Part shown: piece by piece, positions 14,594-23,024 of the stretch | Layout of the letters: each line of letters begins with the position of its first letter | Numbering within the stretch: position 1 is the stretch's first letter | From: a virus | IMG/VR virus record: IMGVR_UViG_3300032238_001658 | Span: 1 to 31,567 of that record | Direction: 5' to 3' (one strand) | DNA length: 31,567 nt | Made by a program: the position numbers and the translations under genes | The notes under the pieces: generated by a model | Told to the model about the DNA's origin: nothing | Seen by the model: the letters and a program-made list of their open reading frames with translations, nothing else | Databases searched by the model: none

Positions 14594-15962
14594 GTGGAAT
14601 TGGTGACCCTTTCTTACCAAGAGAGTCTCTTACTAATGTAAGTTTTGTCCATCCACCATTTGCTTTATTAATATAATGACAGAGATCTGCAATAATATAA
14701 AACCCACCAAATTGTTTGTTCAATCCTTGAGTTTTTTCTGTTGAAAGTTCTGGAGAATCTATAAAAATTAAATCTCCAGCGTGCAAACTAAAATCAGCAA
14801 TAATAGTAATCGTTGTTCTTGTACTAAACAATTGATTATAACGCATCGTTGATTGATTTAAAATATTTTTTGGATCAAAATTTTCTTCTTTGGATTTTGA
14901 TATTTGCTGAGATGTATCTCCTGTTGGCAATGATCCTTTATCAATCAACATACACTGGGTTCTTGAGAAATCTTTATCCTTTTCTTCTCGATTAAATTCT
15001 GGATTTAATTTTGGAAGTTCTTTCCCTGCAAGTTGAAGATTTTTTTCAAATTGTTTTGAATTTGGTGTTATAACTTCATAGTAACAATTAAATGGGTCAA
15101 ATAGAATTGTTCTTGTAGAATAAGTGCCGATTTGTAATTTTGATTCAGCAGTTCCTGTCACATCATCAACATTATGTTCTAAAATTTTTGCATATCCAGC
15201 AGGAATATCTGCACCTGCCCCCTCTGAAGTTTGATTATAAATCAATGATTTATAATTTTTTTTACTTCCACTTCCAGGTTCATTTTCCGATAACAAACCA
15301 TCCAATGATTTAAACTTAAATCCATCCGAGGTCTCATAAAAGAAATATCCTGCAGTATTTCCTTTTGCGTTTTGAATTTTTGGTATTGCTTTTTTTGCTA
15401 ACCAAACACAAGCATAAAAAGGTCTTCTTTGATTTCCGATAAAGTTGTAAGTATTTTCAGTCTCTTCTATATCAAGTTTCTTTTGTGTATTGAGATACTT
15501 AGTGTCAGTAAGAATTTTTTTAATACTATCAGATATTTTTCCATCAAATCTTGTATTTAATGCAACTTTATAATTTAAGATACCTTCTTTAGAAACAAAG
15601 TCCAATCCCAAGAGAGACTTTGTTGTATCCTGAAACATTGGAGTAATTTTATTCACATAAACATCAAATTTTAATTCTACTCCATTTGCATCCACCAATT
15701 TGACTGTTGCTTTTTCTTGACCAACTAATGGCAAACCTTCCAGTAATGTTTTTTTAACTCCAGATTTTTGTACTGTATTGCCAGTATCTGCCAGAACAAT
15801 AGAAGTTCTTATCGTCTCATTAAGAATACTTTCATAGTAATAAAGATCAGTAAGCATATCAGGAATTTTATCTTCCTTTGTTGATTGATCATTAGAAATT
15901 ATGGCAAATTCTTTGATATCAACATCTTTAAACTGTCTTGTAGTTATCGCTTGATTAGACAT
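14589..15962 (-). CDS. 27: Baseplate hub gp27-like protein (457 aa)
   Basis: The sequence pattern is of the gp27/gpD hub fold: an N-terminal beta domain (residues 1-130: MSNQAITTRQFKDVDIKEFA, YYYESILNETIRTSIVLADT), a middle part with the KKLDIEETENTYNFIGNQRR peptide typical of hub insertion domains, and a C-terminal beta-barrel (RTTITIIADFSLHAGDLIFI, GGFYIIADLCHYINKANGGW). T4 gp27 is 391 aa, so this is somewhat longer. gp5, its known trimeric partner, lies two genes downstream, separated only by cp12. A weak late-type motif CTTAAATA (15983-15990) precedes the start. The assignment rests on pattern and context; the hub role is well supported, the exact orthology less so. Confidence 0.7.
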   Translation of the reverse strand: MSNQAITTRQFKDVDIKEFAIISNDQSTKEDKIPDMLTDLYYYESILNETIRTSIVLADTGNTVQKSGVKKTLLEGLPLVGQEKATVKLVDANGVELKFDVYVNKITPMFQDTTKSLLGLDFVSKEGILNYKVALNTRFDGKISDSIKKILTDTKYLNTQKKLDIEETENTYNFIGNQRRPFYACVWLAKKAIPKIQNAKGNTAGYFFYETSDGFKFKSLDGLLSENEPGSGSKKNYKSLIYNQTSEGAGADIPAGYAKILEHNVDDVTGTAESKLQIGTYSTRTILFDPFNCYYEVITPNSKQFEKNLQLAGKELPKLNPEFNREEKDKDFSRTQCMLIDKGSLPTGDTSQQISKSKEENFDPKNILNQSTMRYNQLFSTRTTITIIADFSLHAGDLIFIDSPELSTEKTQGLNKQFGGFYIIADLCHYINKANGGWTKLTLVRDSLGKKGSPIPL

Positions 15963-15985
15963 AAATCTCTGTTTTCCTACACTAT

Positions 15986-18778
15986 TTAAGCGTTCATATA
16001 AGTCATATCATAATCTGAATCTGGAGAGGAACCTCCTCCACCAAAACCTATTCCCGATCCCATCGGCATTGGCATAGGAAGATAAACTATTTCTGGTGCT
16101 GGTTGCTCAACTACAATTTGTTCTTCTGATCCAGATTCATAAGAAGCATAATCACGAAGAACTTGAATTGCATCATTATAGTTTGCCTTATTAAGTGCAT
16201 TCAAAAACCCAGGGAAGGTATTTTCAAGTGCTGAAGTTGTATTCGAATCTAATACAAATTCAGGACCTTTTTCGCCAATAATGGCACGGGTCATTCCACG
16301 AACCAATCCACCTTTAGCCATTGCTTTCAAAGATTGAAATTCTGCTAAAGCATTCCTAACTTTTGCAGATCCTTTCCATTCAATTGGGCCTGCAGGAGTT
16401 CCAGGTTTACCTCCCCACTGATATCCAGGAATATCAAATGCCAATCCAGAATGATGTAAAGAACCTTCTCCACTGTGAGGGCCAGTAACTCCGCTACCAA
16501 AACCTTTAAATTCAGTAACTTTAAATCTTTTGGAAAAGAAATTATATGCTCTTTCTGCCGTTGCCCTATCCTTGAATGATAGGTGATCGTGATATTTTTC
16601 AGCATACCCAGGTCCGCCATGATCAGGAGCATAATTTGGACTTGATGGATCTCCAGTAATATATTGAACACCTGATAGGTCAGTCATACCGGGTTTTCCT
16701 GCAATATATGATCCCATTTCACCTTTTTCAAGTGCAGAACGAATATTTGCAATATTTTTCCAGTGATCTGCATCATACCTACGATCCCATCCAACATAAG
16801 CATATCCTGCCTTTTTAAGTTGTTCTTCTGTTGATTGTGGATTCATAAATTCATCAAGAAGTCCATATTGCTTTAATTCTTCTTTAATCCATTTTATTTG
16901 TTCAGCATTACTTGCAGTTTCTAATGGTTTACCTAAGAATTTTTCTGCATTGGTTATTCTACTTCTATTCCAACTAATCAAACCTTTATTTGTTCCTGCA
17001 CCATCATTTAAAACCCAGGGAGTTCTTTGACCTTTCCAAGTAGATTCTGCTTGAATAATTGATGAAAGAACAGCAGCAGAAAGAGATGGAAATCCTGCTG
17101 CCATAAGTAAACGCGCTCCACCGATTGCTTCAGTTGCACTCCCACCAAAATCATCTTCAGTGCCAGGAGGTTGTTCTTTCTTTTCTTCAGATGGTTTTAA
17201 CATCAAATTCTTCATCAAATCTTGAATTGCTGCATCTATTTTTGGAGAAATGCTATCTTCAACGGATTTTGCAATCACATTCGTCATATCTTCATTAAAC
17301 ATACCAGGACCAACTTCACCGCCACCAGCAAATCCACTTCCAGAATTTCCAAAAGTATTATTAATCCATCCACTTAAACCTTGCCCTGCATTTTTATAAT
17401 CAACAGCAGAAGGTTTTTCGCCTGCAACTACTTTGGTTGCGATTGCTAGGAGTGGTCCAAAGAATGGAGCAGTCCCCAGAGTATCATAAGATTTTTTAAT
17501 ATAACCACCAGGATTTACAGTATCTTTCTTATCAGTTTCTGGAAAGATTTTTTCTATTTGTTTTTCACCACCAACTGCAGCACCTGGTTTTAGTGTAGGT
17601 GGTTCTACCTTTACTCCTCTGGTTACTTTAGTTTTTGTTACTCCTCTTTTTACGCCACCAATAATCTTACCACCTCTTGTTATAGGTCCGCCACCGGCAA
17701 CACCCATAAACGAAGGACCAGACATAGATGGTTGTCTTTGTTGAACCTGCTTATCTGTAAGTCCAGGGGTTCCACCAAATGCTTTTCCAACAGATTTATC
17801 AAATTCTTGCCCGCCCATAAATTCGCGAGCAATATCAAGTGCCAAAAACGCCCACCCAGCAACAGGAATCGCAGAACCAAAAGAAAGTAATCCACCAACA
17901 TAATCACCATCCTTAATTCTCATTATACCTTCAACAATTGCAAGTCCGGCACCTAAAAGTGGAATTGCTTTAAATGCTTTGGATCCTATCTTGGCACCAA
18001 ATTTTCCACCAATACGAGCACCAGCTCTTGTCGTCACTCTACCAGCACCTCTCCTGGCAAGTGTTCCTGCTCCTTTTTCAGCAGCTCTTTCAGCACCTTT
18101 ACCAGTTAATTTGCGACCCAAACGATCCATTCCAAAGTCAGCACTTGCCATTCCCACAATAATGGCAAGGTTCATAAACTTCTTAAAATCACCTGTAAGT
18201 TTATCAAAGTTCTTTAATGCATCTTCTCCAAATGTTTTGCCAACCAAACCACGAGTTGCATCAACTGCTTTATAACCAGCATCTATAAAACTTACCATTC
18301 CATTGAGTAACTTCCCACTCATATCAATAAGAAAATCAAATGCAGGTGCGGCAATCTTTACAAAATTAATAAGTTGTGGAGTATATGGAATTAATTTATA
18401 AACAAAATATCCAAGTAAAGTATTAAAGATAAAGTTTTTTAATCTATCAAGAAATCCAAGTTTTGGTAACCCAGGAACATTTAATTTTTTAGTGCCAGGT
18501 TCTTTTTTTGTTTCTAACTTTTCCTCTTCTTTTCCAAATTTTTCTTTTTCACTTTCCTTTCTTTTTCTTTCAATCTCTGCGCTCTTTAAAAGTGTAGTGC
18601 TTTGAATTAAATCTTTAATTTTTATTACTTGTGTTCTAATAATGATTAAATTATTTTTTGATATACCAGTGCTCTCATCACGCAAAGAACTTGCTGATAT
18701 TTTTTTAATAGAAGAAGATAATCCACCTAAAAGTTTTGTTGGATTAATTTTTGCTGGAGGAAGTGCTTTGATTGCCAT
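15986..18778 (-). CDS. Large tail protein with lysozyme-like and M15-peptidase-like domains (930 aa)
   Basis: Residues 1-110 are helical and charged with a Lys/Glu-rich segment; 110-350 contain hydrophobic helices (FIFNTLLGYFVYKLIPY, LLGAGLAIVEGIMRI) and Gly/Arg repeats, like tape-measure proteins. At about 550-690 lies a phage-tail lysozyme-like domain (AVLSSIIQAESTWKGQRTPW, then GLISWNRSR and AGYAYVGWDRRYDADHW). At about 725-800 a peptidase M15-like motif SLHHSGLAFDIPG (S-x-H-x-x-G-x-A-x-D) follows a KYHDHLSF segment. A tape-measure-style GEKGPEFVLDSN motif is near 836. This protein could cut both glycan and peptide of host peptidoglycan during DNA entry, replacing the lysozyme missing from gp5. 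It overlaps the upstream gene by one base (ATG/TAA), indicating coupling. Confidence 0.75.
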   Translation of the reverse strand: MAIKALPPAKINPTKLLGGLSSSIKKISASSLRDESTGISKNNLIIIRTQVIKIKDLIQSTTLLKSAEIERKRKESEKEKFGKEEEKLETKKEPGTKKLNVPGLPKLGFLDRLKNFIFNTLLGYFVYKLIPYTPQLINFVKIAAPAFDFLIDMSGKLLNGMVSFIDAGYKAVDATRGLVGKTFGEDALKNFDKLTGDFKKFMNLAIIVGMASADFGMDRLGRKLTGKGAERAAEKGAGTLARRGAGRVTTRAGARIGGKFGAKIGSKAFKAIPLLGAGLAIVEGIMRIKDGDYVGGLLSFGSAIPVAGWAFLALDIAREFMGGQEFDKSVGKAFGGTPGLTDKQVQQRQPSMSGPSFMGVAGGGPITRGGKIIGGVKRGVTKTKVTRGVKVEPPTLKPGAAVGGEKQIEKIFPETDKKDTVNPGGYIKKSYDTLGTAPFFGPLLAIATKVVAGEKPSAVDYKNAGQGLSGWINNTFGNSGSGFAGGGEVGPGMFNEDMTNVIAKSVEDSISPKIDAAIQDLMKNLMLKPSEEKKEQPPGTEDDFGGSATEAIGGARLLMAAGFPSLSAAVLSSIIQAESTWKGQRTPWVLNDGAGTNKGLISWNRSRITNAEKFLGKPLETASNAEQIKWIKEELKQYGLLDEFMNPQSTEEQLKKAGYAYVGWDRRYDADHWKNIANIRSALEKGEMGSYIAGKPGMTDLSGVQYITGDPSSPNYAPDHGGPGYAEKYHDHLSFKDRATAERAYNFFSKRFKVTEFKGFGSGVTGPHSGEGSLHHSGLAFDIPGYQWGGKPGTPAGPIEWKGSAKVRNALAEFQSLKAMAKGGLVRGMTRAIIGEKGPEFVLDSNTTSALENTFPGFLNALNKANYNDAIQVLRDYASYESGSEEQIVVEQPAPEIVYLPMPMPMGSGIGFGGGGSSPDSDYDMTYMNA

Positions 18779-20883
18779 TATCTAATACCATATGCTTTTG
18801 CATTTTTTGCTGCATTACTTCCTGGATGTGATGCAGGGAATACTGGAGTTCCTTTATTATTTGTAGGCATACTGCCCAATTGAGGTTTTGTTGTTCCTCC
18901 AGAAGATGTAGTAATAACTTTTACTCTTGATTTAGATGGAGGAGCAACAGAATATCTACCACTTATATTACTCTTAGATTGTTTTAAATTTGGAGTAATT
19001 TCAGCAGCAGTTGCCTTTGGAGCAAAGATTGAACTTAATCTATCCAATAAACTTGGTTCTTTTTTTATAACTGGTTTTGGTGCAGTTAAAGATGCAATGG
19101 TTTTATTTGAAATTTGATTATATTGCTGAAATGTTTGTTGTCTATCTTTCATTCCAACAATTTGATCTGGACTCATTGCAGATGGATTATTTACTGCTCT
19201 TGACACTTCGAAGGTATTACTCCAATTTGTAACTTTTGGTCTTACTCTTGATTTCCAATATTCAATAGATGCATCTAAGGCAACATCACTGTTCATCATA
19301 AGTTGTGGATTATCTAATAAATTCTTTCCAATCCTTCTACCAATATCCTCATAATTTGCTCTTCCAGTGATTTGCAAATATCCACGACCAATATACTTAT
19401 AGGCATCATCTGTATTACGATTTCCAAGTCCAAGTGCAGGATTTGCATATCCCTTAAAATATTCATATCCAGGTTTCCCTGGCGGATCATTTGGACTTGA
19501 ATTATATTTCTCTCTTTTTGGAGTGCCAAATCCACCAGATTCGTGCTTTACTTGAGATAAGAATGCCTTAAGTTCAATTGGATCAGTAATTCCTCTTTGT
19601 CTTGCACGACTTGCAAACTTAATTTCAATTGGCGATAATGCAGGAGTTTTAGTTGATTTGGGAGCATTTCCAATCAATCCACCACCAACAGCATGAGGTA
19701 TTCCACTTATAAATGTAGGTTTATTTGTCCCTCCTCCAGCAGCATTCATTGATTCCAATGTATCTACGCCATATTTTGCAACTGCTCCGCGAGACATAAT
19801 AAATTCTCCATCAGAAAGCATTGCGGGAATTTTATCAACTCCTTTTTGTCCACTCACTCTTCCAGAAAAATAATTAAATCCGCCACCAGAAAACTTTGGA
19901 ATTTTTATAAATCCACCACCCCAACGTCCTTCAACTTTTGATTCAGAATCACCACCACTAAATGCCCTTTGTGCAAGTTGTGTTGCAGCCCATGCACCAC
20001 CAGCAAGTGCTAAAGCAGACTTTGGATTACTTTTACCAAATCTTATAAGTGCAGGAATTGCTTTTGCAAGTTGTCCAATTCCAGATAGTGCAATTCTTGT
20101 TAGAACTCTAATACCTTTCCCAAACTTTGTTCCAAACAAAACAAATCCACCAACAATTGCAGGCCACCAATCTGTAAGGAATCTTGTTATCGTGCGAACT
20201 TTTTCTTGATTTTCTTTTTTACCAAACCAATCCAATAACAAGTAAACTGCTCTTCCCAAGAAAACCGCAGTAAAGAAATCCCAAATTCTTTGCAGTAAAG
20301 ATTTGACTGGAGCAATAATTTTTTCTGCAATCTTTTGAGCAGCACTAAATCCTTTTTCAAGTTTTGATTCTACTCCTGCTCTTCTTGCCTGTTCTCCTTT
20401 TTTTCTTTGGTCATCAGATTGCTTTTTAGAATCTCTATTTTGCTGCGTTAAACTTTTAATAATTTCAGCAAGAGCATCAATGATTGTTGTTATTTCATTT
20501 CCACCAGTCATCTTGTCAGCTGCTGGAGGAAGAGAAAGGGGTTTAATTCCTGCCAGTGCTTTTTGTTTGAAGAGATTAATGCCTACAGCACTTCCTTTTT
20601 TAAAACTTGCTGCAGTAATTTTTTTTGGCTTAAATCTACCTTTTTTTGTCTTTACTCTCTTCCATTCATTTGCTAATAATTCACTTTCTACAGTCGAATA
20701 CTTACTTTTGGACATTCTAGAAGCAACCATTGCTTCTCTCAAATGTCCAATATATTCATCATATGACAACTCATACTCATCCTGAAGACCAAGCAGTTCT
20801 AAAATTCTTTCATCAATCTTTTCGATAGATACCTTCTTCCCTTTAAAGAGAACTAGAGAATTGATTTTAGAAGGATCCGCCAT
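18778..20883 (-). CDS. Large tail protein with GH19/lysozyme-like domain, tape-measure-like features (701 aa)
   Basis: Residues 1-60 form a charged helical start (MADPSKINSLVLFKGKKVSI); 190-300 hold hydrophobic helices (LLQRIWDFFTAVFLGRAVYL, ALALAGGAWAATQLAQ). Near 343-380 is the tape-measure-associated pattern SGQKGVDKIPAMLSDGEFIM followed by SRGAVAKYGVDTLESMNAAG. At about 418-585 a glycoside-hydrolase-19-like lytic domain is visible: KAFLSQVKHESGGF (catalytic Glu in HESGG), YKYIGRGYLQITGRANYEDI and ALDASIEYWKSR. The mix suggests a tail-interior protein that also degrades cell wall. Together with the 930-aa neighbour it gives this phage several murein-lytic activities. A late promoter (20923-20930) lies 40 bases upstream. 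Confidence 0.75.
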   Translation of the reverse strand: MADPSKINSLVLFKGKKVSIEKIDERILELLGLQDEYELSYDEYIGHLREAMVASRMSKSKYSTVESELLANEWKRVKTKKGRFKPKKITAASFKKGSAVGINLFKQKALAGIKPLSLPPAADKMTGGNEITTIIDALAEIIKSLTQQNRDSKKQSDDQRKKGEQARRAGVESKLEKGFSAAQKIAEKIIAPVKSLLQRIWDFFTAVFLGRAVYLLLDWFGKKENQEKVRTITRFLTDWWPAIVGGFVLFGTKFGKGIRVLTRIALSGIGQLAKAIPALIRFGKSNPKSALALAGGAWAATQLAQRAFSGGDSESKVEGRWGGGFIKIPKFSGGGFNYFSGRVSGQKGVDKIPAMLSDGEFIMSRGAVAKYGVDTLESMNAAGGGTNKPTFISGIPHAVGGGLIGNAPKSTKTPALSPIEIKFASRARQRGITDPIELKAFLSQVKHESGGFGTPKREKYNSSPNDPPGKPGYEYFKGYANPALGLGNRNTDDAYKYIGRGYLQITGRANYEDIGRRIGKNLLDNPQLMMNSDVALDASIEYWKSRVRPKVTNWSNTFEVSRAVNNPSAMSPDQIVGMKDRQQTFQQYNQISNKTIASLTAPKPVIKKEPSLLDRLSSIFAPKATAAEITPNLKQSKSNISGRYSVAPPSKSRVKVITTSSGGTTKPQLGSMPTNNKGTPVFPASHPGSNAAKNAKAYGIR

Positions 20884-20922
20884 TTGATTGCTGCTTCAGT
20901 TTTTTTTTTCTACTCGTAATTA

Positions 20923-20930
20923 TATTTATT
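20923..20930 (-). promoter_or_regulatory. Late promoter AATAAATA
   Basis: Minus-strand AATAAATA, one base from the T4 late consensus, 39 bases upstream of the 701-aa tail gene. A run of ten A follows on the minus strand between motif and start codon. Confidence 0.55.
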
Positions 20931-20969
20931 ATCATATATAATAATACCTGCTGAACCGCAATTCACAGG

Positions 20970-20990
20970 AGGGGGAGCAAAAGTCCCCCT
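20970..20990 (+). terminator. Strong GC hairpin, probable terminator
   Basis: AGGGGGA pairs with TCCCCCT (7 bp) around a GCAAAAG loop; TTTATTATAT follows on the plus strand. No plus-strand gene lies upstream, so it may belong to the mobile endonuclease cassette and stop read-through into it. Confidence 0.5.
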
Positions 20991-20996
20991 TTATTA

Positions 20997-21004
20997 TATA
21001 AATA
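20997..21004 (+). promoter_or_regulatory. Late promoter TATAAATA
   Basis: Perfect T4-type late motif 25 bases upstream of the ATG of the truncated GIY-YIG gene, lying between the two arms of the inverted repeat. Confidence 0.6.
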
Positions 21005-21029
21005 ATTAATGCGGTTCAATAGAGTAGAA

Positions 21030-21215
21030 ATGTATTATACTTACGCATATTTGCGTGAAGATGGAACTCCTTATTATATTGGAAAGGGGAAAAACAAAAG
21101 AGCATATATTAAAAGAAGAAAGGGAAATGGATATAGTGTTGGAAATATTTACGGCGTTTATAATGGCAATAGAAAAAAACATAAAGATATTATAAATGTA
21201 GAAAAGATAAAATAA
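21030..21215 (+). pseudogene. Truncated GIY-YIG homing endonuclease (61 aa)
   Basis: The frame encodes [20 protein letters not shown] followed by a basic stretch with the expected Arg ([14 protein letters not shown]). It closely matches the start of the full-length GIY-YIG enzyme at 23494 (CYYTYAYLKEDGKPYYIGKG). The catalytic Glu segment and the whole DNA-binding part are missing; the end ([18 protein letters not shown]) has no counterpart. It ends four bases before the stop of the convergent gp51-like gene, so a full copy was probably eroded by deletion. Its promoter, hairpin, inverted repeat and GAGTAGAA ribosome-binding site are all intact. An N-terminal ATG at 21009 would add seven residues but lies before the ribosome-binding site. 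Confidence 0.75.
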
Positions 21216-21218
21216 AAA

Positions 21219-21383
21219 TTAACCGTTTGCTTGTTGTTTTAACTTTTCCTCTTCCAGATGCTGTTTTAGTAATTCAACATAGATATCTCTTTCCCAAGGT
21301 ACAAGATTTTCAATTTCCCACAAGGACCATCGATGATACTGCATCAAAGCAAAGTTAAGACGGAAGTAGTTTTCTAGGTCCAT
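21219..21383 (-). CDS. 51: Baseplate hub assembly protein, gp51-like (54 aa)
   Basis: The short frame encodes MDLENYFRLNFALMQYHRWS, then LWEIENLVPWERDIYVELLK and a Gln/Lys-rich end. The pattern 'L..QY..WS..EIE...PWERDIY..LL' recurs directly after gp26 in T4-like cyanophages, where it is assigned to gp51, a factor needed for hub assembly. It begins 11 bases after the gp26 stop; an ATG at 21392 would give 57 aa and only two bases of spacing. The pairing resembles two-gene tail assembly-chaperone arrangements of other phages, but I see no frameshift signal. Sequence similarity to T4 gp51 itself is weak, so the name rests on context. Confidence 0.6.
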   Translation of the reverse strand: MDLENYFRLNFALMQYHRWSLWEIENLVPWERDIYVELLKQHLEEEKLKQQANG

Positions 21384-21394
21384 ATGGACCATGG

Positions 21395-22114
21395 CTATGC
21401 GAAAAAAGATGCTAACCCTTCTAAAACTACTTCGCTTTCTACTTGCGTTTTTGGATTTGTAACTTTGATTTTATGAGAAAGTCTGGGCATTGTCTCAAAG
21501 AACTTTTCAATTTCTTTAAACTGTGCTGAATTCATCTGTTCCAAGAATTCAATCAATTCTTTCTTGGTTACATCAGATGCAGACCACACTTCTTCTTCAG
21601 TGTAAATTTTATCAATACAAGAAGAAATCAATTCAAATGATTGATCCATTGCATTATCATTTTTAAAATCAAAGTTAGTTTTAATAAATTGATCCAATGA
21701 TGGATATTTCATCGCCATCATAATTGTAGGATCTACTTTAATTTTAGACGAATGCTCTTCATTTTTTTGAACCTTGATTGAATCTAAATCAATCTTTACG
21801 GCAACATTAGTTTCTTCATCATCTGGACAGATAATATTAACTTCAATTTCTTCTCCAACAGACTTACCACGAATATTCAGGAACAAATACTCAATATCAA
21901 ATGTGGGAAGTGCTTCTACTTTAATTCCTTTTGTAAGAATACAATTCTTAATTACGGTTTTAATAGCATTAGTAATTTGCTTTGCATCTTCACTCTCCAA
22001 AGCAATAACTAATACTTTTTCTTCTTTTACTAAAAATGGCCTGTACTGGACTGTCTCTCCCGTTGATGGCAATTCAAGTTCATATGTTGGCGTAGCAATT
22101 TTTGGTAAAGGCAT
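21395..22114 (-). CDS. 26: Baseplate hub protein gp26-like (239 aa)
   Basis: The protein begins MPLPKIATPTYELELPSTGE and continues TVQYRPFLVKEEKVLVIALE, a hallmark start of the T4 baseplate hub family (Pfam T4_baseplate, gp26). A conserved VNIICPDDEETN / IDLDSIKV segment (about residues 95-115) and an acidic helical C-terminus (TKKELIEFLEQMNSAQFKEI, EKFFETMPRLSHKI) follow. I choose ATG 22114; the in-frame TTG nine bases upstream has no better ribosome-binding site. It lies between gp54-like and gp51-like with a late promoter (22143-22150) that overlaps the end of the gp54-like gene. The product acts in assembly of the central hub. Confidence 0.82.
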   Translation of the reverse strand: MPLPKIATPTYELELPSTGETVQYRPFLVKEEKVLVIALESEDAKQITNAIKTVIKNCILTKGIKVEALPTFDIEYLFLNIRGKSVGEEIEVNIICPDDEETNVAVKIDLDSIKVQKNEEHSSKIKVDPTIMMAMKYPSLDQFIKTNFDFKNDNAMDQSFELISSCIDKIYTEEEVWSASDVTKKELIEFLEQMNSAQFKEIEKFFETMPRLSHKIKVTNPKTQVESEVVLEGLASFFA

Positions 22115-22142
22115 AATATCCAATAAAAATTTCAGATGTGAT

Positions 22143-22150
22143 TATTTATT
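22143..22150 (-). promoter_or_regulatory. Late promoter AATAAATA
   Basis: Minus-strand AATAAATA overlapping the gp54-like stop codon, 28 bases before the gp26 ATG. Confidence 0.55.
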
Positions 22151-22982
22151 ACTTAACATTGAGATTAAAATTTCCACTATAAGCAGTATTAACATCAATT
22201 GCTTTTCCAACTGCCGCAGATGCACCAAAAGGTACTCCACCTGTTGATGTAAAATTGTCTAAGGAAGTTAGGTTGATATTTGGACTAAATGTCTGAGCAT
22301 TAAGATCTGCAAGTTGTTGTGGAGTTAGATTAAAATTTTGAGTATCTGGTTGTTTATCTGTTGTTTCATCAATATAGTATCTAATGTAAGTAAGTGAGAC
22401 TGTACATTTTAATAATGAAGATGCATCATAAGATACTGGCATTGATGTAACTGCTATTGGAAATACATTTACAAATTTATAAGTTAATGGTTTCCTTTTA
22501 TAATCTCTTTCAAATTTTGTAATCGTCAATCCTTGAGGGGCAATATACAAGTTTGGATAATTTACTCTATAAAAATAAGCAGGATTTTTAGATCCCACTG
22601 GTTTTCCTCCCGAAGCATCCCCAGTATTTTCATTTACTGCATACTTTATCCAAGATTCAAAAAATCTAATTGGCAAATAATTTTCTGCATCTACATAAAA
22701 ACTCAAATCAATACGATCATCATAAAGTCTTCTATATGCATGTCTTTCAGTCACACCTGTAAAATCATTATTGATTTCGTGAGTTGCTAATGATGATCCG
22801 GGCAAAACAGTTTCACTGCAAAGCAATTGTAATTTCTCTTGGTTAAGGTTAAATACACCATTAGCAGACAAATACTCACCAGTTAATCCCTCAGGTTTAG
22901 TAATATGAACTTCAAAGTGAGAAGTCAGTGCTGGTTGTAGTAAATTTGCCTTAATTTGTGCTACTGTCCTTGGAGTAGGCAT
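22149..22982 (-). CDS. 54: Baseplate tail-tube initiator, gp54-like (277 aa)
   Basis: The core (about residues 20-215) reads like a tail-tube fold: SHFEVHITKPEG, ERHAYRRLYDDRIDLSFYVD, FFESWIKYAVNE, PAYFYRVNYPNLYIAPQGLT, TYKFVNVFPIAVTSMPVSYD and LLKCTVSLTYIRYYID. T4 gp54 and gp48 share this fold with the tube protein gp19 and start the tube on the baseplate. Cyanophage proteins of this type are about 280 aa, and T4 gp54 is 320 aa. A shorter Gly/Ser-rich C-terminal extension follows. It is the first gene of the leftward hub operon and diverges from gp4 (23025) across a 42-base gap. Distinction between gp54 and a tube paralogue is not certain. Confidence 0.65.
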   Translation of the reverse strand: MPTPRTVAQIKANLLQPALTSHFEVHITKPEGLTGEYLSANGVFNLNQEKLQLLCSETVLPGSSLATHEINNDFTGVTERHAYRRLYDDRIDLSFYVDAENYLPIRFFESWIKYAVNENTGDASGGKPVGSKNPAYFYRVNYPNLYIAPQGLTITKFERDYKRKPLTYKFVNVFPIAVTSMPVSYDASSLLKCTVSLTYIRYYIDETTDKQPDTQNFNLTPQQLADLNAQTFSPNINLTSLDNFTSTGGVPFGASAAVGKAIDVNTAYSGNFNLNVK

Positions 22983-22983
22983 T

Positions 22984-22991
22984 TATAAATA
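22984..22991 (+). promoter_or_regulatory. Late promoter TATAAATA for gp4 cluster
   Basis: Perfect late motif on the plus strand in the 42-base divergent gap, 33 bases upstream of the gp4 ATG. Confidence 0.7.
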
Positions 22992-23024
22992 CTTTTTGAT
23001 CCGTTATATTATGTAGTAAAGATA

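Larger units (their letters stand above)
20952..21018 (+). repeat. Inverted repeat around hairpin and late promoter (GIY-YIG remnant)
   Basis: TGAACCGCA (20952-20960) and TGCGGTTCA (21010-21018) are perfect 9-bp reverse complements. Between them lie a strong GC hairpin (20970-20990) and TATAAATA (20997-21004). The right arm is 11 bases before the endonuclease start codon and just before its AGAGTAGAA ribosome-binding region. The order of parts is the same as at 27347-27422. Confidence 0.7.

Noticed and set aside
14561-14620. Longer N-terminus for cp12
   Set aside because: It overlaps the gp27-like gene by 32 bases and the extra residues do not look like CP12; ATG 14560 fits better.
22115-22123. 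TTG start for gp26
   Set aside because: ATG three codons later begins the usual MPLPKI N-terminus, and no better ribosome-binding site supports TTG.
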